From Thermobifida halotolerans (GTDB lineage Bacteria > Actinomycetota > Actinomycetes > Streptosporangiales > Streptosporangiaceae): a stretch of 64,000 bases of DNA. Shown here one piece after another: positions 49,481 through 57,409 of the stretch; the stretch's first letter is position 1; each line of letters opens with the position of its first letter. The notes beneath the pieces are model-generated. The model was not told the origin of the DNA. It searched no databases and saw nothing but the letters and a program-made list of their open reading frames with translations. The stretch is from NCBI RefSeq assembly GCF_003574835.2, contig NZ_CP063196.1:372001-436000 (forward strand), written 5' to 3'. Made by a program: the position numbers and the translations under genes.

Positions 49481-50011
49481 TCACAGGTCGGAGGGGCGGC
49501 AGCGGAAGACCTGCAGGCGGCGGCCGTAGTACTTGTCGGTCTCACCGACCCACTCCATGCCGATCCGGCGCGCCGTGGCGATGGCGCGCTCGTTGTCCGG
49601 CCGCGCCACCGCAAACAGCTCCTCCAGGCCCTGGCTGAACGCCCAGCGGATCAGCGCCTGACTCGCCTCCGTGGCATAGCCGCTGCCCCAGGTGTCGGGG
49701 CGCAGTTGCCAGTTGAGTTCGAAGTCCTCCTCGAACGGCGGGAGCAGCCGCAGCGACAGGCCGCCGATGACCTCGCCGTCCTCCCTGCGCACCACCGCCC
49801 ACCGCCCCGCCGGGGGGACCAGGTTGGGCTGCGCCTCCACCCACGCCTCCAGCACCGAACGCATCGCGGAGACGTCGTCGACCGCTCCCGTGCTGAGCCA
49901 GTGCGCCACCTCGGGGGAGCCGTAGATCGCGTAGGCGGCCTCGGTGTCGTCGAGGCTCCAGTCCCGGATGAGGAGACGCTCGGTGCTCAGGGGTGGTGTC
50001 ATGGAACACAT
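49481..50011 (-). CDS. GNAT-family N-acetyltransferase (RimJ/RimL type)
   Basis: The product has 176 residues. STERLLIRDWSLDDTEAAYA, GGLSLRLLPPFEEDFELNWQ, WGSGYATEASQALIRWAFSQ (acetyl-CoA loop) and ARPDNERAIATARRIGMEWV are characteristic of RimJ-like protein or small-molecule acetyltransferases. A -10-like TATACC (50027-50022) lies about 10 bases before the first ATG at 50011, which suggests a leaderless transcript; ATG 50002 is the in-frame alternative. It converges on the exonuclease gene with only 9 bp between stops. The substrate is unknown. Confidence 0.85.
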   Translation of the reverse strand: MCSMTPPLSTERLLIRDWSLDDTEAAYAIYGSPEVAHWLSTGAVDDVSAMRSVLEAWVEAQPNLVPPAGRWAVVRREDGEVIGGLSLRLLPPFEEDFELNWQLRPDTWGSGYATEASQALIRWAFSQGLEELFAVARPDNERAIATARRIGMEWVGETDKYYGRRLQVFRCRPSDL

Positions 50012-50037
50012 GGTAAGTGCCGGTATACCCGATTGGT

Positions 50038-50703
50038 CTATCCCTGTCGCCGAGGGTTTTCCCAGTTTTGGGGCCGCGGTTGACCGCGGTCGCGCCCGGG
50101 ATCCGGCCAGCGCTCGCGCAGGAGGGCGTCCACCTGCGCGGCCAGCGGCGGCGCGGCTCGTGTGTTGTCCAGTTCCGCGTGGGGAGCCGCGGGCGGCTCG
50201 GAGGGGCGGACGCGGGCGACGAAGGCGGTGAACTCCGCGAGCTTGCCCGCGTCGCGGGCCCGGCCGCGCCCGGTCAGGCGCTCGCGCAGGGTCTCGGCGT
50301 CGCTGCGCACCCAGACCAGGCGGACCGGGTCGCCGCCCAGTTCGGCGACCCAGGAGCGCCACCGGGACAGGTCGCGGATCTGCTGGGTGAAGGGGGCGTC
50401 CAGCAGCACCGGGCAGCCCGCGGAGCGGATCTGCCGCGCCGCCGCGGTCATCCCCCCGTACTCGTGCCTCTTGACGTGCTCGTCGTACCAGGGGCCCTCG
50501 CGCTCCCCGTGGGGGCGGTGGTGCGCGCGCAGCAGGGCCGCGACGAAACCGCTGTAGAGGGTGTCCTTGTCCAGCAGCGCCGGAACGGGGCGCAGCCGTC
50601 GCAGCAGCAGTCCGGCGACCGTGGACTTCCCGGCGCCGGGAGCGCCCGAGACGATCCACACGGGCGCCGGCGGCGGAGCGGGGGGAGGCGGTGCTTCGGT
50701 CAC
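50038..50703 (-). CDS. P-loop ATP-binding kinase-like protein
   Basis: The product has 221 residues from GTG at 50703. [20 protein letters not shown] is the Walker [17 protein letters not shown] follows with the acidic pair; [13 protein letters not shown] and [20 protein letters not shown] match the Walker B and lid of AAA_33-type predicted kinases related to zeta toxins and chloramphenicol phosphotransferase. The substrate is a small molecule or nucleotide. The C-terminal end is Arg/Pro-rich. It is divergent from the PIG-L gene, with a long palindrome between them. Confidence 0.8.
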   Translation of the reverse strand: MTEAPPPPAPPPAPVWIVSGAPGAGKSTVAGLLLRRLRPVPALLDKDTLYSGFVAALLRAHHRPHGEREGPWYDEHVKRHEYGGMTAAARQIRSAGCPVLLDAPFTQQIRDLSRWRSWVAELGGDPVRLVWVRSDAETLRERLTGRGRARDAGKLAEFTAFVARVRPSEPPAAPHAELDNTRAAPPLAAQVDALLRERWPDPGRDRGQPRPQNWENPRRQG

Positions 50704-50738
50704 CGTCCCAGTCTGTCGGGGCGGATCGGGCCGTGCCA

Positions 50739-50764
50739 CCCCGCACCGCGCATGCGGTGCGGGG
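50739..50764. promoter_or_regulatory. 26-bp palindrome in a divergent promoter region
   Basis: CCCCGCACCGC (50739-50749) and GCGGTGCGGGG (50754-50764) are perfect arms around GCAT. Because the flanking genes start on either side and none ends here, it is more likely an operator or leader hairpin than a terminator. Confidence 0.45.
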
Positions 50765-50815
50765 TTCTGGGCATGTGACCACCACACGGGACCGCCGCTG
50801 AAGAGGAGGCACACC

Positions 50816-51565
50816 ATGCGCGCCACACGGTGGGCGGAACGGCGCCGACACCCCATGGACCGGCCGGGGACCTCTGAAGCGTCCTGGCGGGGATGGCCCG
50901 CGCTGCGGGAGTTTCCCGCGGTCCATCTGGCCGGGATCACCAGTGCGGTCGCAGTCGCCCCGCACCCCGGGGACGAGATCCTGGCCGTGGGCGGGGCGAT
51001 CTCCATGCTGGCCGCGTCGGGGGCGCGGCTGCGCGTCGTCTCCGTCAGCGACGAGGGCGAGTTCGGTCCCGGGACGCGCGGAGCGTCCTGGGAGCGGTTG
51101 GCCGAGGTGCGTCACGCGCTGCGGGTGCTCGGCGCCGACGACGCCGAGGTCATCCCGCTGGGACTGTCCAGCGGACTGATCCGCGACGGCGCGGCGGGCC
51201 TGGAGCAGACACTCGCCAGGCTGTGCGCCGGGTTCGATCTGTGCCTGGGCCCCTGGGAGGGCGACCGGCACCCCGACCACGAGGCGGTCGCCGACGCGGC
51301 GCGGGCGGCGTCGGCGACGCTGGGGGTTCCGATGCTGGGCTGCCCGGTCTGGATGTGGCACTGGGCGCGTCCGGAGGACACGCGGGTGCCGTGGGAGCGG
51401 GTGAACCGCATCGTCCTGCCGGAGGAGACCCGCAGGCGCAAGGTCGACGCGATCGCCTGCCTCAACGTCTGGAACGGTGCGAACCACGTCACGGCCGACG
51501 GGACGACGCTCTCCACGGAGAAGGTGGCGCACTTCATCAGGGACGCCGAACTGGTCTTCCGCTAG
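50816..51565 (+). CDS. PIG-L/LmbE-family deacetylase-like protein with altered active-site motif
   Basis: The product has 249 residues. [20 protein letters not shown] corresponds to the AHPDDE zinc motif, but the first Asp is Gly. In MshB that Asp is the general base, while the His and second Asp, both kept here, bind zinc. The second motif [14 protein letters not shown] is intact. These enzymes remove acetyl groups from GlcNAc-containing small molecules such as the mycothiol precursor. With the base lost, activity is doubtful or the base comes from elsewhere. GAGGAGG lies before the start at 50816. Confidence 0.82.
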   Translation: MRATRWAERRRHPMDRPGTSEASWRGWPALREFPAVHLAGITSAVAVAPHPGDEILAVGGAISMLAASGARLRVVSVSDEGEFGPGTRGASWERLAEVRHALRVLGADDAEVIPLGLSSGLIRDGAAGLEQTLARLCAGFDLCLGPWEGDRHPDHEAVADAARAASATLGVPMLGCPVWMWHWARPEDTRVPWERVNRIVLPEETRRRKVDAIACLNVWNGANHVTADGTTLSTEKVAHFIRDAELVFR

Positions 51566-51593
51566 GCGGACGGAAGGGGCGCCTCCCCGGGGG

Positions 51594-52214
51594 TCAGGAG
51601 CGCGCGACGCCGAGCAGGTGGTGGAGGACCAGGTCCTCGTAGACGTCGCTGAGCTGCTCCAGGGGCAGCTTCGAGTCGGGCTCGTACCAGTTCAGGCTGG
51701 ATTCCAGGGTGCGCAGCACGGTGGTCGCCGACACCGGTTCGCGGGAGTCGTCGGACGGGTGGAACAGTCCGAGGGCGCACCCCTGCTCGATGAGGCGGTG
51801 CACCCGGTCGTGGTAGGCGCGCAGCAGTTGGGACAGTTCGCGGTAGCGCCGCGGGGAGATCGCCCGCAGTGTGGGCAGCAGCACCCGGCGCAGTTCCAGT
51901 TCGGTGCGGCAGCGGCAGTTGAACTCGATGTGGCGGCGGATGAGCGCGCGCATCTGCTCCACCGGGGACAGTTCGGTGTCGGTGGCCGTCGTCTCGCGTT
52001 CCACCAGGGTTTTGGTGCGGTCGAGGACGAGTTGGTGGATCAGGTCGAGTTTGCTGGGGAAAACACGGCGGAAATCGGCCGGGTCCACGCCGGCCGCGGA
52101 GGCGATCGTGTACATGCTGACACTGTTGGGACCGTGTTCGGAGAAGAGGCGCCCGGCGGTGTCGAGTGCGTGCTTGGTGAATGAGACGTCCTGGGGCGAA
52201 AGGTCAGCGGTCAT
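51594..52214 (-). CDS. TetR-family transcriptional regulator
   Basis: The product has 206 residues. Residues ~10-60 are the TetR DNA-binding domain: KHALDTAGRLFSEHGPNSVS, MYTIASAAGVDPADFRRVFP then SKLDLIHQLVLDR. The C-terminal all-helical ligand domain ends VYEDLVLHHLLGVARS. The recognition helix is a little unusual, with DPADFRR in place of the typical TxxYxYF. It is divergent from a DeoR gene 462 bp away. The effector is unknown. Confidence 0.85.
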   Translation of the reverse strand: MTADLSPQDVSFTKHALDTAGRLFSEHGPNSVSMYTIASAAGVDPADFRRVFPSKLDLIHQLVLDRTKTLVERETTATDTELSPVEQMRALIRRHIEFNCRCRTELELRRVLLPTLRAISPRRYRELSQLLRAYHDRVHRLIEQGCALGLFHPSDDSREPVSATTVLRTLESSLNWYEPDSKLPLEQLSDVYEDLVLHHLLGVARS

Positions 52215-52676
52215 TATTGTCTCTGGAGCCTCGGAGCGCGGAGCTGTGCGCCCTATGAGACGTTCTGAGTGGTTGGAGGTGGGAAGTCCGATATTTGGGA
52301 GTTTTTCGGCTTCGGTTACGAACCGTTTTCGAGGATAGCGCCGTCCGGGGCGGTGACCACAAATTCCCGGAGGGGAGAACGGAGGGCTGCCGTCTGCTGC
52401 GGCATTCCCTCCGTACTACTAAATCCCTTGGAAGAGGTGGGAAATCCGGGGAACGCGGCTCTTCGGTCCACGGGCCGGACGATGGGCGCGACGGCGCCGG
52501 ATTCCGGTCTCCGGGGGTGTCGCTCGCGTCCGCGGCGGTGCGGCGGCCCGGCGCGCGGGAGGCCCCGAGCGGGGGAGCGGCGCTGTCAGGAGGCCGGGGA
52601 GCTGCTAAGAAAGAGATGCGCGTCCTCACCGCAGGCGCCCCCCGCACCGAGCAGACCCGATCGCGAAGGCCAGAAG
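52215..52676. promoter_or_regulatory. Divergent TetR/DeoR upstream region
   Basis: A 462-bp gap without a gene I can support. An AT-richer stretch at 52290-52340 includes CGGTTACGAACCG, a possible regulator site. The rest is GC-rich and shows no strong hairpin. Confidence 0.4.
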
Positions 52677-53447
52677 ATGATCCCCGACCAGCGTCGCGAA
52701 CACATCCTCAAGCTGCTGCAGGAACGCCACGTTCTCAGCATCAGCGAACTCACGTCGATGCTGTCCGTCTCCCATATGACGGTGCGCAGGGACATCCAGG
52801 CGCTGGAGAACGAGGGAAAGGTCCTCTCCGTCACCGGAGGCGTCCGCCTGGCGGCGCGCCTCAAGAGCGAACCGTCCTACCTGGCCAAGGCGCAACTGGA
52901 GGTGCCGGCCAAGCGTGCCGTCGCCCGGGCCGCGGCCGAACTCGTCAGGGAGAACTTCACGATCTACCTGGACGCGGGGACGACCACGCTCCAGATGGTC
53001 CCGCTCCTCACCGACAAGGCGGGGCTGACCGTGGTGACCAACGACTTCAACGTGGTCGGCCACCTCATGGAGTACCCCAACATCGAGCTCATCCACACCG
53101 GCGGCGTGGTCTCGCACGCCGACCACTCCTCGGTGGGGCAGTTCACCGCCGAGTTCCTCCGCAGGGTCAACGTGGACATCGCGTTCGTCGCCAGCAGTTC
53201 CTGGGACGTCGACCGCGGTTCCACCACTCCCTCGGAGGCCAAGGTCGTGGCCAAGCAGGAGCTGCTGCGGGTCGCCTCCAAGAGCGTGCTGACGGTGGAC
53301 AGCACCAAGTACGGCAAGTTCGGCACCTTCACGGTCGCCCGGCTGGAGGAGTTCGACCTCATCGTCACCGACGACCGGCTGCCCGCGAACGCCGTACAGC
53401 AGCTCCGGGAGCGCGACATCCGCGTCGAACTGGTTCCGCTGGACTGA
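52677..53447 (+). CDS. DeoR-family transcriptional regulator
   Basis: The product has 256 residues. The N-terminal HTH is IPDQRREHILKLLQERHVLS, ISELTSMLSVSHMTVRRDIQ, ALENEGKVLSVTGGV. The sugar-phosphate domain has FTIYLDAGTTTLQMVPLL, VVTNDFNVVGHLMEYPNIEL, IHTGGVV and VDSTKYGKFGTFTVA. DeoR repressors sense phosphorylated sugars. No sugar operon directly follows; the next gene is a convergent VOC protein. It might control genes elsewhere. The start at 52677 follows GAAGGCCAGAAG. Confidence 0.9.
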   Translation: MIPDQRREHILKLLQERHVLSISELTSMLSVSHMTVRRDIQALENEGKVLSVTGGVRLAARLKSEPSYLAKAQLEVPAKRAVARAAAELVRENFTIYLDAGTTTLQMVPLLTDKAGLTVVTNDFNVVGHLMEYPNIELIHTGGVVSHADHSSVGQFTAEFLRRVNVDIAFVASSSWDVDRGSTTPSEAKVVAKQELLRVASKSVLTVDSTKYGKFGTFTVARLEEFDLIVTDDRLPANAVQQLRERDIRVELVPLD

Positions 53448-53465
53448 GCCGGGCCCGTTTCCGGA

Positions 53466-53867
53466 TCAGTCCTCGCGGGCGGGCGGACAGTACAGTTCGA
53501 GCTGGATGCCGTCGGGGTCCTCGAACATCACCAGCGACCCGTGGGCGCGGTGCACGATCGGGGAGTGCTCCACGTCGAAGTCGTCCAGGCGCCTCTCCCA
53601 CTCCTCCAGCTCCCCCAGGGAGGAGACGGCGAAGGCGAGGTGGTCCACACCGGCATGCCTGTGGTCGAAGCGCGCGTTGAAGTGGTCCCTGTGCTGGGTG
53701 AGGTACAGCAGCAGGCCGGTGGGGTGGCGGCAGAGCGTGCGCAGCCAGCGGGAGTCGTCCGTGGTCTCGTACTCGCGGAAACCCAGGACGTCACGGTAGA
53801 AGTCGACGCTGTCGTCTCGGTCGCGCACGGACAGGGTGATGTGCGCGATCCCTGTCAGAGTGGGCAC
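53466..53867 (-). CDS. VOC (glyoxalase/dioxygenase) superfamily protein
   Basis: The product has 133 residues with two beta-alpha-beta units: IAHITLSVRDRDDSVDFYRD, VLGFREYETTDD, HAGVDHLAFAVSSLGELEEW and HGSLVMFEDPDGIQLELYCP. Metal ligands of the type His in IAHI, His in VDHLA and Glu in QLELY are present. The family includes glyoxalases, extradiol dioxygenases and resistance proteins, so no substrate is assigned. The start at GTG 53867 has AGAGAGG 5 bases upstream. Confidence 0.85.
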   Translation of the reverse strand: MPTLTGIAHITLSVRDRDDSVDFYRDVLGFREYETTDDSRWLRTLCRHPTGLLLYLTQHRDHFNARFDHRHAGVDHLAFAVSSLGELEEWERRLDDFDVEHSPIVHRAHGSLVMFEDPDGIQLELYCPPARED

Positions 53868-54226
53868 GGGCACCTCTCTTCTTCGGTGCGGGGTCCGAAG
53901 CCTGAGCGGGGAGAACAAGGTAGGCACAAGCGCCCAGCTTACGCCGCTGTTTTCCGGTTGGAAACACGGCTCGGACATTGGTGGGAAATGTTCGCCTCCC
54001 GTGGCTCCGGAACGTTTCCGAACACCACGGAACGGTGTCGGGGCCCCGCTCCCGGGGGCCGGACCCCCTCGCCCCGAGGCGCCCGGAGCGCTCCCCGGGA
54101 GGGGGGAGTGGAGCCGGTCGCGGCCGGGCGAGACGCGCTGGAAACATTCCGTTGGTGGCTACGGACGAGGCGCCGGTTGGTAATCTCACCCCTGGTGAAC
54201 CGGTTCATCAAACACGGGGAGAGGGT
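53868..54226. promoter_or_regulatory. Upstream region of VOC and LacI genes with a perfect operator
   Basis: A perfect TGAACCGGTTCA palindrome lies at 54196-54207, 19 bases before the LacI ATG, consistent with autoregulation. Around 53940-54020 are GGAAAC/GTTTCC words in inverted pairs that could be further sites. No gene is seen. Confidence 0.75.
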
Positions 54227-55243
54227 ATGAGGCGCCCAACGATCGTTGACATCGCCAAGGCCGCCGGGGTCTCCAAGGGAGCGGTCTCCTACGCGCTCAA
54301 CGGTCGTCCCGGGGTCTCGGATGCCACGCGCCGCCGGATCCTGGACATCGCCGAGCAGTTGGGCTGGGCGCCCAGCAGCGCGGCGAGGGCGCTGTCGGAC
54401 GGTCGGGCCGGGGCGATCGGCATGGTCGTGGACCGGCCCGCCAAGACGCTGGCCGCCGAGCCGTTCTTCATGCGGCTGATCGGGGGAATCCAGTTCGAAC
54501 TCGACGGAAGCCCGGTCTCCCTCATGCTGCGCTCGGCGGACGACAGGGACGTGGAGATGGCCACCTACCAGCGCTGGCACGCCGAACGCCGGGTCGACGG
54601 CGTCCTCCTGGTGGACCTGCGCCGTGACGATCCCCGTCTGTCCTTTGTGAAGGGACTGGGACTGCCCGCGGTGGTGATCGGTGGCCCCGAGCATACCCAG
54701 GGTCTGCCGTGCGCGTGGACCGACGACTCCAACGCCATGGGAGAGGTGGTGCGCTACCTGGCGTCGCTGGGGCACCGGCGGATCGCCCGGGTGGCCGGAC
54801 CGGCGGAGTTCGTGCACACCGAGGTGCGCTCGCACGCCTTCGCCAGGGTGGCCGAGGAGGTCGGCCTGGTCCACGCCGAGGTGATCCACGCCGACTACTT
54901 CGACTCGCAGGCCGCGGAGATCACCCGGGCGCTGCTGTCCGGTCCGAACCCGCCCAGCGCGCTCGTGTTCGACAACGATCTGATGGCGGTGGCGGCGCTG
55001 GGCGTGGCCCAGGAGATGGGGGTCGCGGTCCCCGACCGGTTGTCCATCGTCGCCTGGGACGACTCGATGATCTGCCAGGCCATCCGCCCGGCTCTGACCG
55101 CTGTCGGCCGCGAGGTGACCCAGCACGGCAGGATCGCCGCCTCCCTGTTGCTGGAGGTCATCGAGGGCGGCGTGCCCCGTTCCAAGCAGACGCCGCGCAG
55201 CCGGTTGATTCCGCGGGCGAGCACCGGTCCCGCCGCGTTCTGA
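54227..55243 (+). CDS. LacI-family regulator of mannan use (ManR-like)
   Basis: The product has 338 residues. The HTH is TIVDIAKAAGVSKGAVSYAL then NGRPGVSDATRRRILDIAEQ, with the hinge LGWAPSSAARALSDGRAGAI. The periplasmic-binding-like effector domain contains RVDGVLLVDLRRDD, GHRRIARVAGPAEFVHTEVR and SALVFDNDLMAVAALGVAQE. It directly precedes an oligosaccharide ABC importer and a beta-mannosidase, and perfect or near-perfect TGAACCGGTTCA sites lie before itself, that importer, the beta-mannosidase and the mannanase. It is inferred to repress these until a mannooligosaccharide binds. GGGAGAGGG precedes the start. Confidence 0.9.
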   Translation: MRRPTIVDIAKAAGVSKGAVSYALNGRPGVSDATRRRILDIAEQLGWAPSSAARALSDGRAGAIGMVVDRPAKTLAAEPFFMRLIGGIQFELDGSPVSLMLRSADDRDVEMATYQRWHAERRVDGVLLVDLRRDDPRLSFVKGLGLPAVVIGGPEHTQGLPCAWTDDSNAMGEVVRYLASLGHRRIARVAGPAEFVHTEVRSHAFARVAEEVGLVHAEVIHADYFDSQAAEITRALLSGPNPPSALVFDNDLMAVAALGVAQEMGVAVPDRLSIVAWDDSMICQAIRPALTAVGREVTQHGRIAASLLLEVIEGGVPRSKQTPRSRLIPRASTGPAAF

Positions 55244-55338
55244 CCGCCGGTCCGGGACTGAAGTAGGATCTGCGTACTCCACGGGACTCCGCGGCTGGTA
55301 GGGCGGCTGAACTGCTGATTGGCGCGTCCACGCTTGCG

Positions 55339-55385
55339 TGAACCGGTTTAGTTTTCATAACACGTCTTGACGCTGAACCGGTTTA
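55339..55385 (+). promoter_or_regulatory. Two LacI-type operators before the ABC importer
   Basis: TGAACCGGTTTA occurs at 55339-55350 and 55374-55385, both one base off the perfect palindrome, 35 bases centre to centre. Confidence 0.8.
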
Positions 55386-55441
55386 TTGATGTTCTTTCGT
55401 TCACTCCCGACTGTGTTCTACGTCATGTCGGGAGGGGAGAG

Positions 55442-55540
55442 ATGAGACACGGCCGCGTCAAGCGGCGCATGCGTGCCCAGGTGAGCGGCCACGGGGGTGC
55501 CGACGCCTGGAAGCGCTCCCAGTCGGCTGTCGCCGGGTGA
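55442..55540 (+). CDS. Possible 32-residue leader peptide
   Basis: ATG at 55442 follows GGGAGGGGAGAG, a better SD than that of the downstream gene, and encodes MRHGRVKRRMRAQVSGHGGA and 12 more residues before TGA at 55538-55540, 36 bases before the binding protein. It is basic and has no family. It overlaps a CelR-like box. It may be a translated leader or chance. Confidence 0.35.
   Translation: MRHGRVKRRMRAQVSGHGGADAWKRSQSAVAG
55508..55521 (+). promoter_or_regulatory. CelR-like box in the ABC importer leader
   Basis: TGGAAGCGCTCCCA matches TGGGAGCGCTCCCA at 13 of 14 positions. It lies 56-69 bases before the substrate-binding protein start, downstream of the two TGAACCGGTTTA sites, where bound CelR could block transcription. 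Confidence 0.65.
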
Positions 55541-55576
55541 CACGTCCCCGGTGACAGATGGAGGAGAGAAGTGACG

Positions 55577-57295
55577 ATGCGAAACCGCTACAGGTTTCTG
55601 ATTCCCCTCGCGCTGGTCAGCCTGATGGCCACGTCCTGCGCGAGCGACACGGAAGGTGACGGTGGCGCGGCAGGGGACTACCCCCGTGCGGAGACCCTCT
55701 ACACCGGCGGCACCCAGTGGGGCCCGCCGAGCACCTGGAACCCTCTCGACACCGGCAACTACGCCACGGGAACGGTGGGTCTGGTCTACGAGACCCTGTT
55801 CCTGTTCGAGCCGCAGTCGGGCGAGTACATCCCCTGGCTGGCCGAGAGCGGTGAGTGGGTCGACGACTCGACCTACGAACTGAAGCTCCGCCAGGGCGTC
55901 CAGTGGAGCGACGGCGAGGACTTCACCGCCGACGACGTGGTGTTCACCGTCGAGCTCGGCCAGATCGAGGGCTCCACCTACGGCAACCTGTGGGAGTGGC
56001 TGGAAAGCGCCGAGGCCGTCGACGACCACACGGTCCGGTTCACCTTCTCCCAGGCCAACTACGCGCAGTGGGCGAACTGGCTGTACTTCAACGCCATCGT
56101 GCCCGAGCACATCTGGTCCGAGCGCTCCGACGAGGAGATCCTCACCGGCGCCAACGAGGAGCCCGTCGGCACCGGCCCCTACGCCTACGAGGCACACGAC
56201 CAGGACCGCCAGGTCTGGAAGAAGCGGGACGAATGGTGGGCCACCGAGGCCCTGGGCCACGAGGTCGCCCCCACCTACATCGTCGACGTGGTCAACACCA
56301 GCAACGAGGCCGCGCTCGGCCAGGTGCTGCAGGGCAACATCGACATGAACAACAACTTCCTGCCGGGCGTCGCCCAGTTGGTCCAGGGCGGCTACGGGGT
56401 GGAGACCTACTACCCCGAAGAGCCCTACATGCTCGCGGCCAACACCGCCTGGCTGGTGCCCAACACCACCAAGGAGCCGATGGACGACCCCGAGTTCCGC
56501 AAGGCGCTCTCGGCCTCCATCGACATGGACGAGATCGTCACCAACGTCTACGGCGGCCTGGTCACCGAGGCCAACCCCACCGGCCTGCTGCCCGCGTGGG
56601 AGGAGTACATCGACACCGAGGTCGTCGAGGAGTACGCCACCCCGCGTGACCCCGACGTGGCCAAGGACATCCTCGAAGAGGCCGGCTACGAGGACACCAA
56701 CAACGACGGCTTCGTCGAGACCCCCGACGGCGACCCGATCGACCTGACCCTCATCGTCCCCAGCGGCTGGACCGACTGGATGGAGTCGGCCCGGGTCATC
56801 AGCGAGAGCGCCGAGGCCGTCGGCATCAAGGTGACCGCCGAGTTCCCCGAGTTCAACGACCTGGTCGACCAGCGCAACAGCGGCGAGTTCGACCTGGTGA
56901 TCAACAACGAGCGCCAGATCAGCAACACGCCCTGGACCTACTACGACTACATCTTCCGTCTGCCGGTCCAGGAGCAGCAGACCACGGTCAACTTCGGCCG
57001 CTACGAGAACGAGGACGCCTGGGAGCTGGTCGGCGAGCTCGACGGTGTCCCGGTGGAGGACGTCGAGGCGGTCCGCGAGGTCGCCGGTGAGCTCCAGCAG
57101 ATCCACCTCGAGGAGATGCCCGTCATCCCGCTCTGGTACAACGGCCTGTGGTCGCAGACCAGCAACACGGTGTGGACCAACTGGCCCTCCAGCGAGACCG
57201 ACAACAACTACCTGCCCTCCACCTGGCGCGGCTACTTCCAGCTGGGCAGCATCCTGATGCTGACCGAGCTGGAGCCCGCTCCGGAGGAAGAGTAG
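55577..57295 (+). CDS. Family 5 extracellular solute-binding lipoprotein
   Basis: The product has 572 residues. A lipoprotein signal ends SLMATSCASD with the lipidated Cys near residue 23. The mature protein is an SBP_bac_5 (DppA/OppA-like) fold: ETLFLFEPQSGEYIPWLAES, DDSTYELKLRQGVQWSDGED, TADDVVFTVE and GTGPYAYEAHDQDRQVWKKR. In actinobacteria and Thermotoga, this class also binds cello- and mannooligosaccharides. Since it lies between a LacI regulator and a beta-mannosidase, mannooligosaccharides are the likely ligand. The ATG at 55577 is preferred over GTG 55571 because GGAGGAGAG then has normal spacing. Confidence 0.9.
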   Translation: MRNRYRFLIPLALVSLMATSCASDTEGDGGAAGDYPRAETLYTGGTQWGPPSTWNPLDTGNYATGTVGLVYETLFLFEPQSGEYIPWLAESGEWVDDSTYELKLRQGVQWSDGEDFTADDVVFTVELGQIEGSTYGNLWEWLESAEAVDDHTVRFTFSQANYAQWANWLYFNAIVPEHIWSERSDEEILTGANEEPVGTGPYAYEAHDQDRQVWKKRDEWWATEALGHEVAPTYIVDVVNTSNEAALGQVLQGNIDMNNNFLPGVAQLVQGGYGVETYYPEEPYMLAANTAWLVPNTTKEPMDDPEFRKALSASIDMDEIVTNVYGGLVTEANPTGLLPAWEEYIDTEVVEEYATPRDPDVAKDILEEAGYEDTNNDGFVETPDGDPIDLTLIVPSGWTDWMESARVISESAEAVGIKVTAEFPEFNDLVDQRNSGEFDLVINNERQISNTPWTYYDYIFRLPVQEQQTTVNFGRYENEDAWELVGELDGVPVEDVEAVREVAGELQQIHLEEMPVIPLWYNGLWSQTSNTVWTNWPSSETDNNYLPSTWRGYFQLGSILMLTELEPAPEEE

Positions 57296-57332
57296 GCAGC
57301 GAGTTTTTCCGAGACGTGGTCCCGGTGAACCG

Positions 57333-57377
57333 CCCCCGTCCCTCCGTCCGCACTCCCAGCGGACGGAGGGGCGGGGG
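57333..57377 (+). terminator. Hairpin between the binding protein and permease genes
   Basis: A 12-bp stem (57340-57351 with 57359-57370) extends outward through CCCCCG/CGGGGG to ~19 bp. It probably protects or partly terminates the transcript so that more binding protein than permease is made. Confidence 0.65.
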
Positions 57378-57409
57378 CCCCTCGCGACCACCGAGCCCAG
57401 GAGGGCCCG

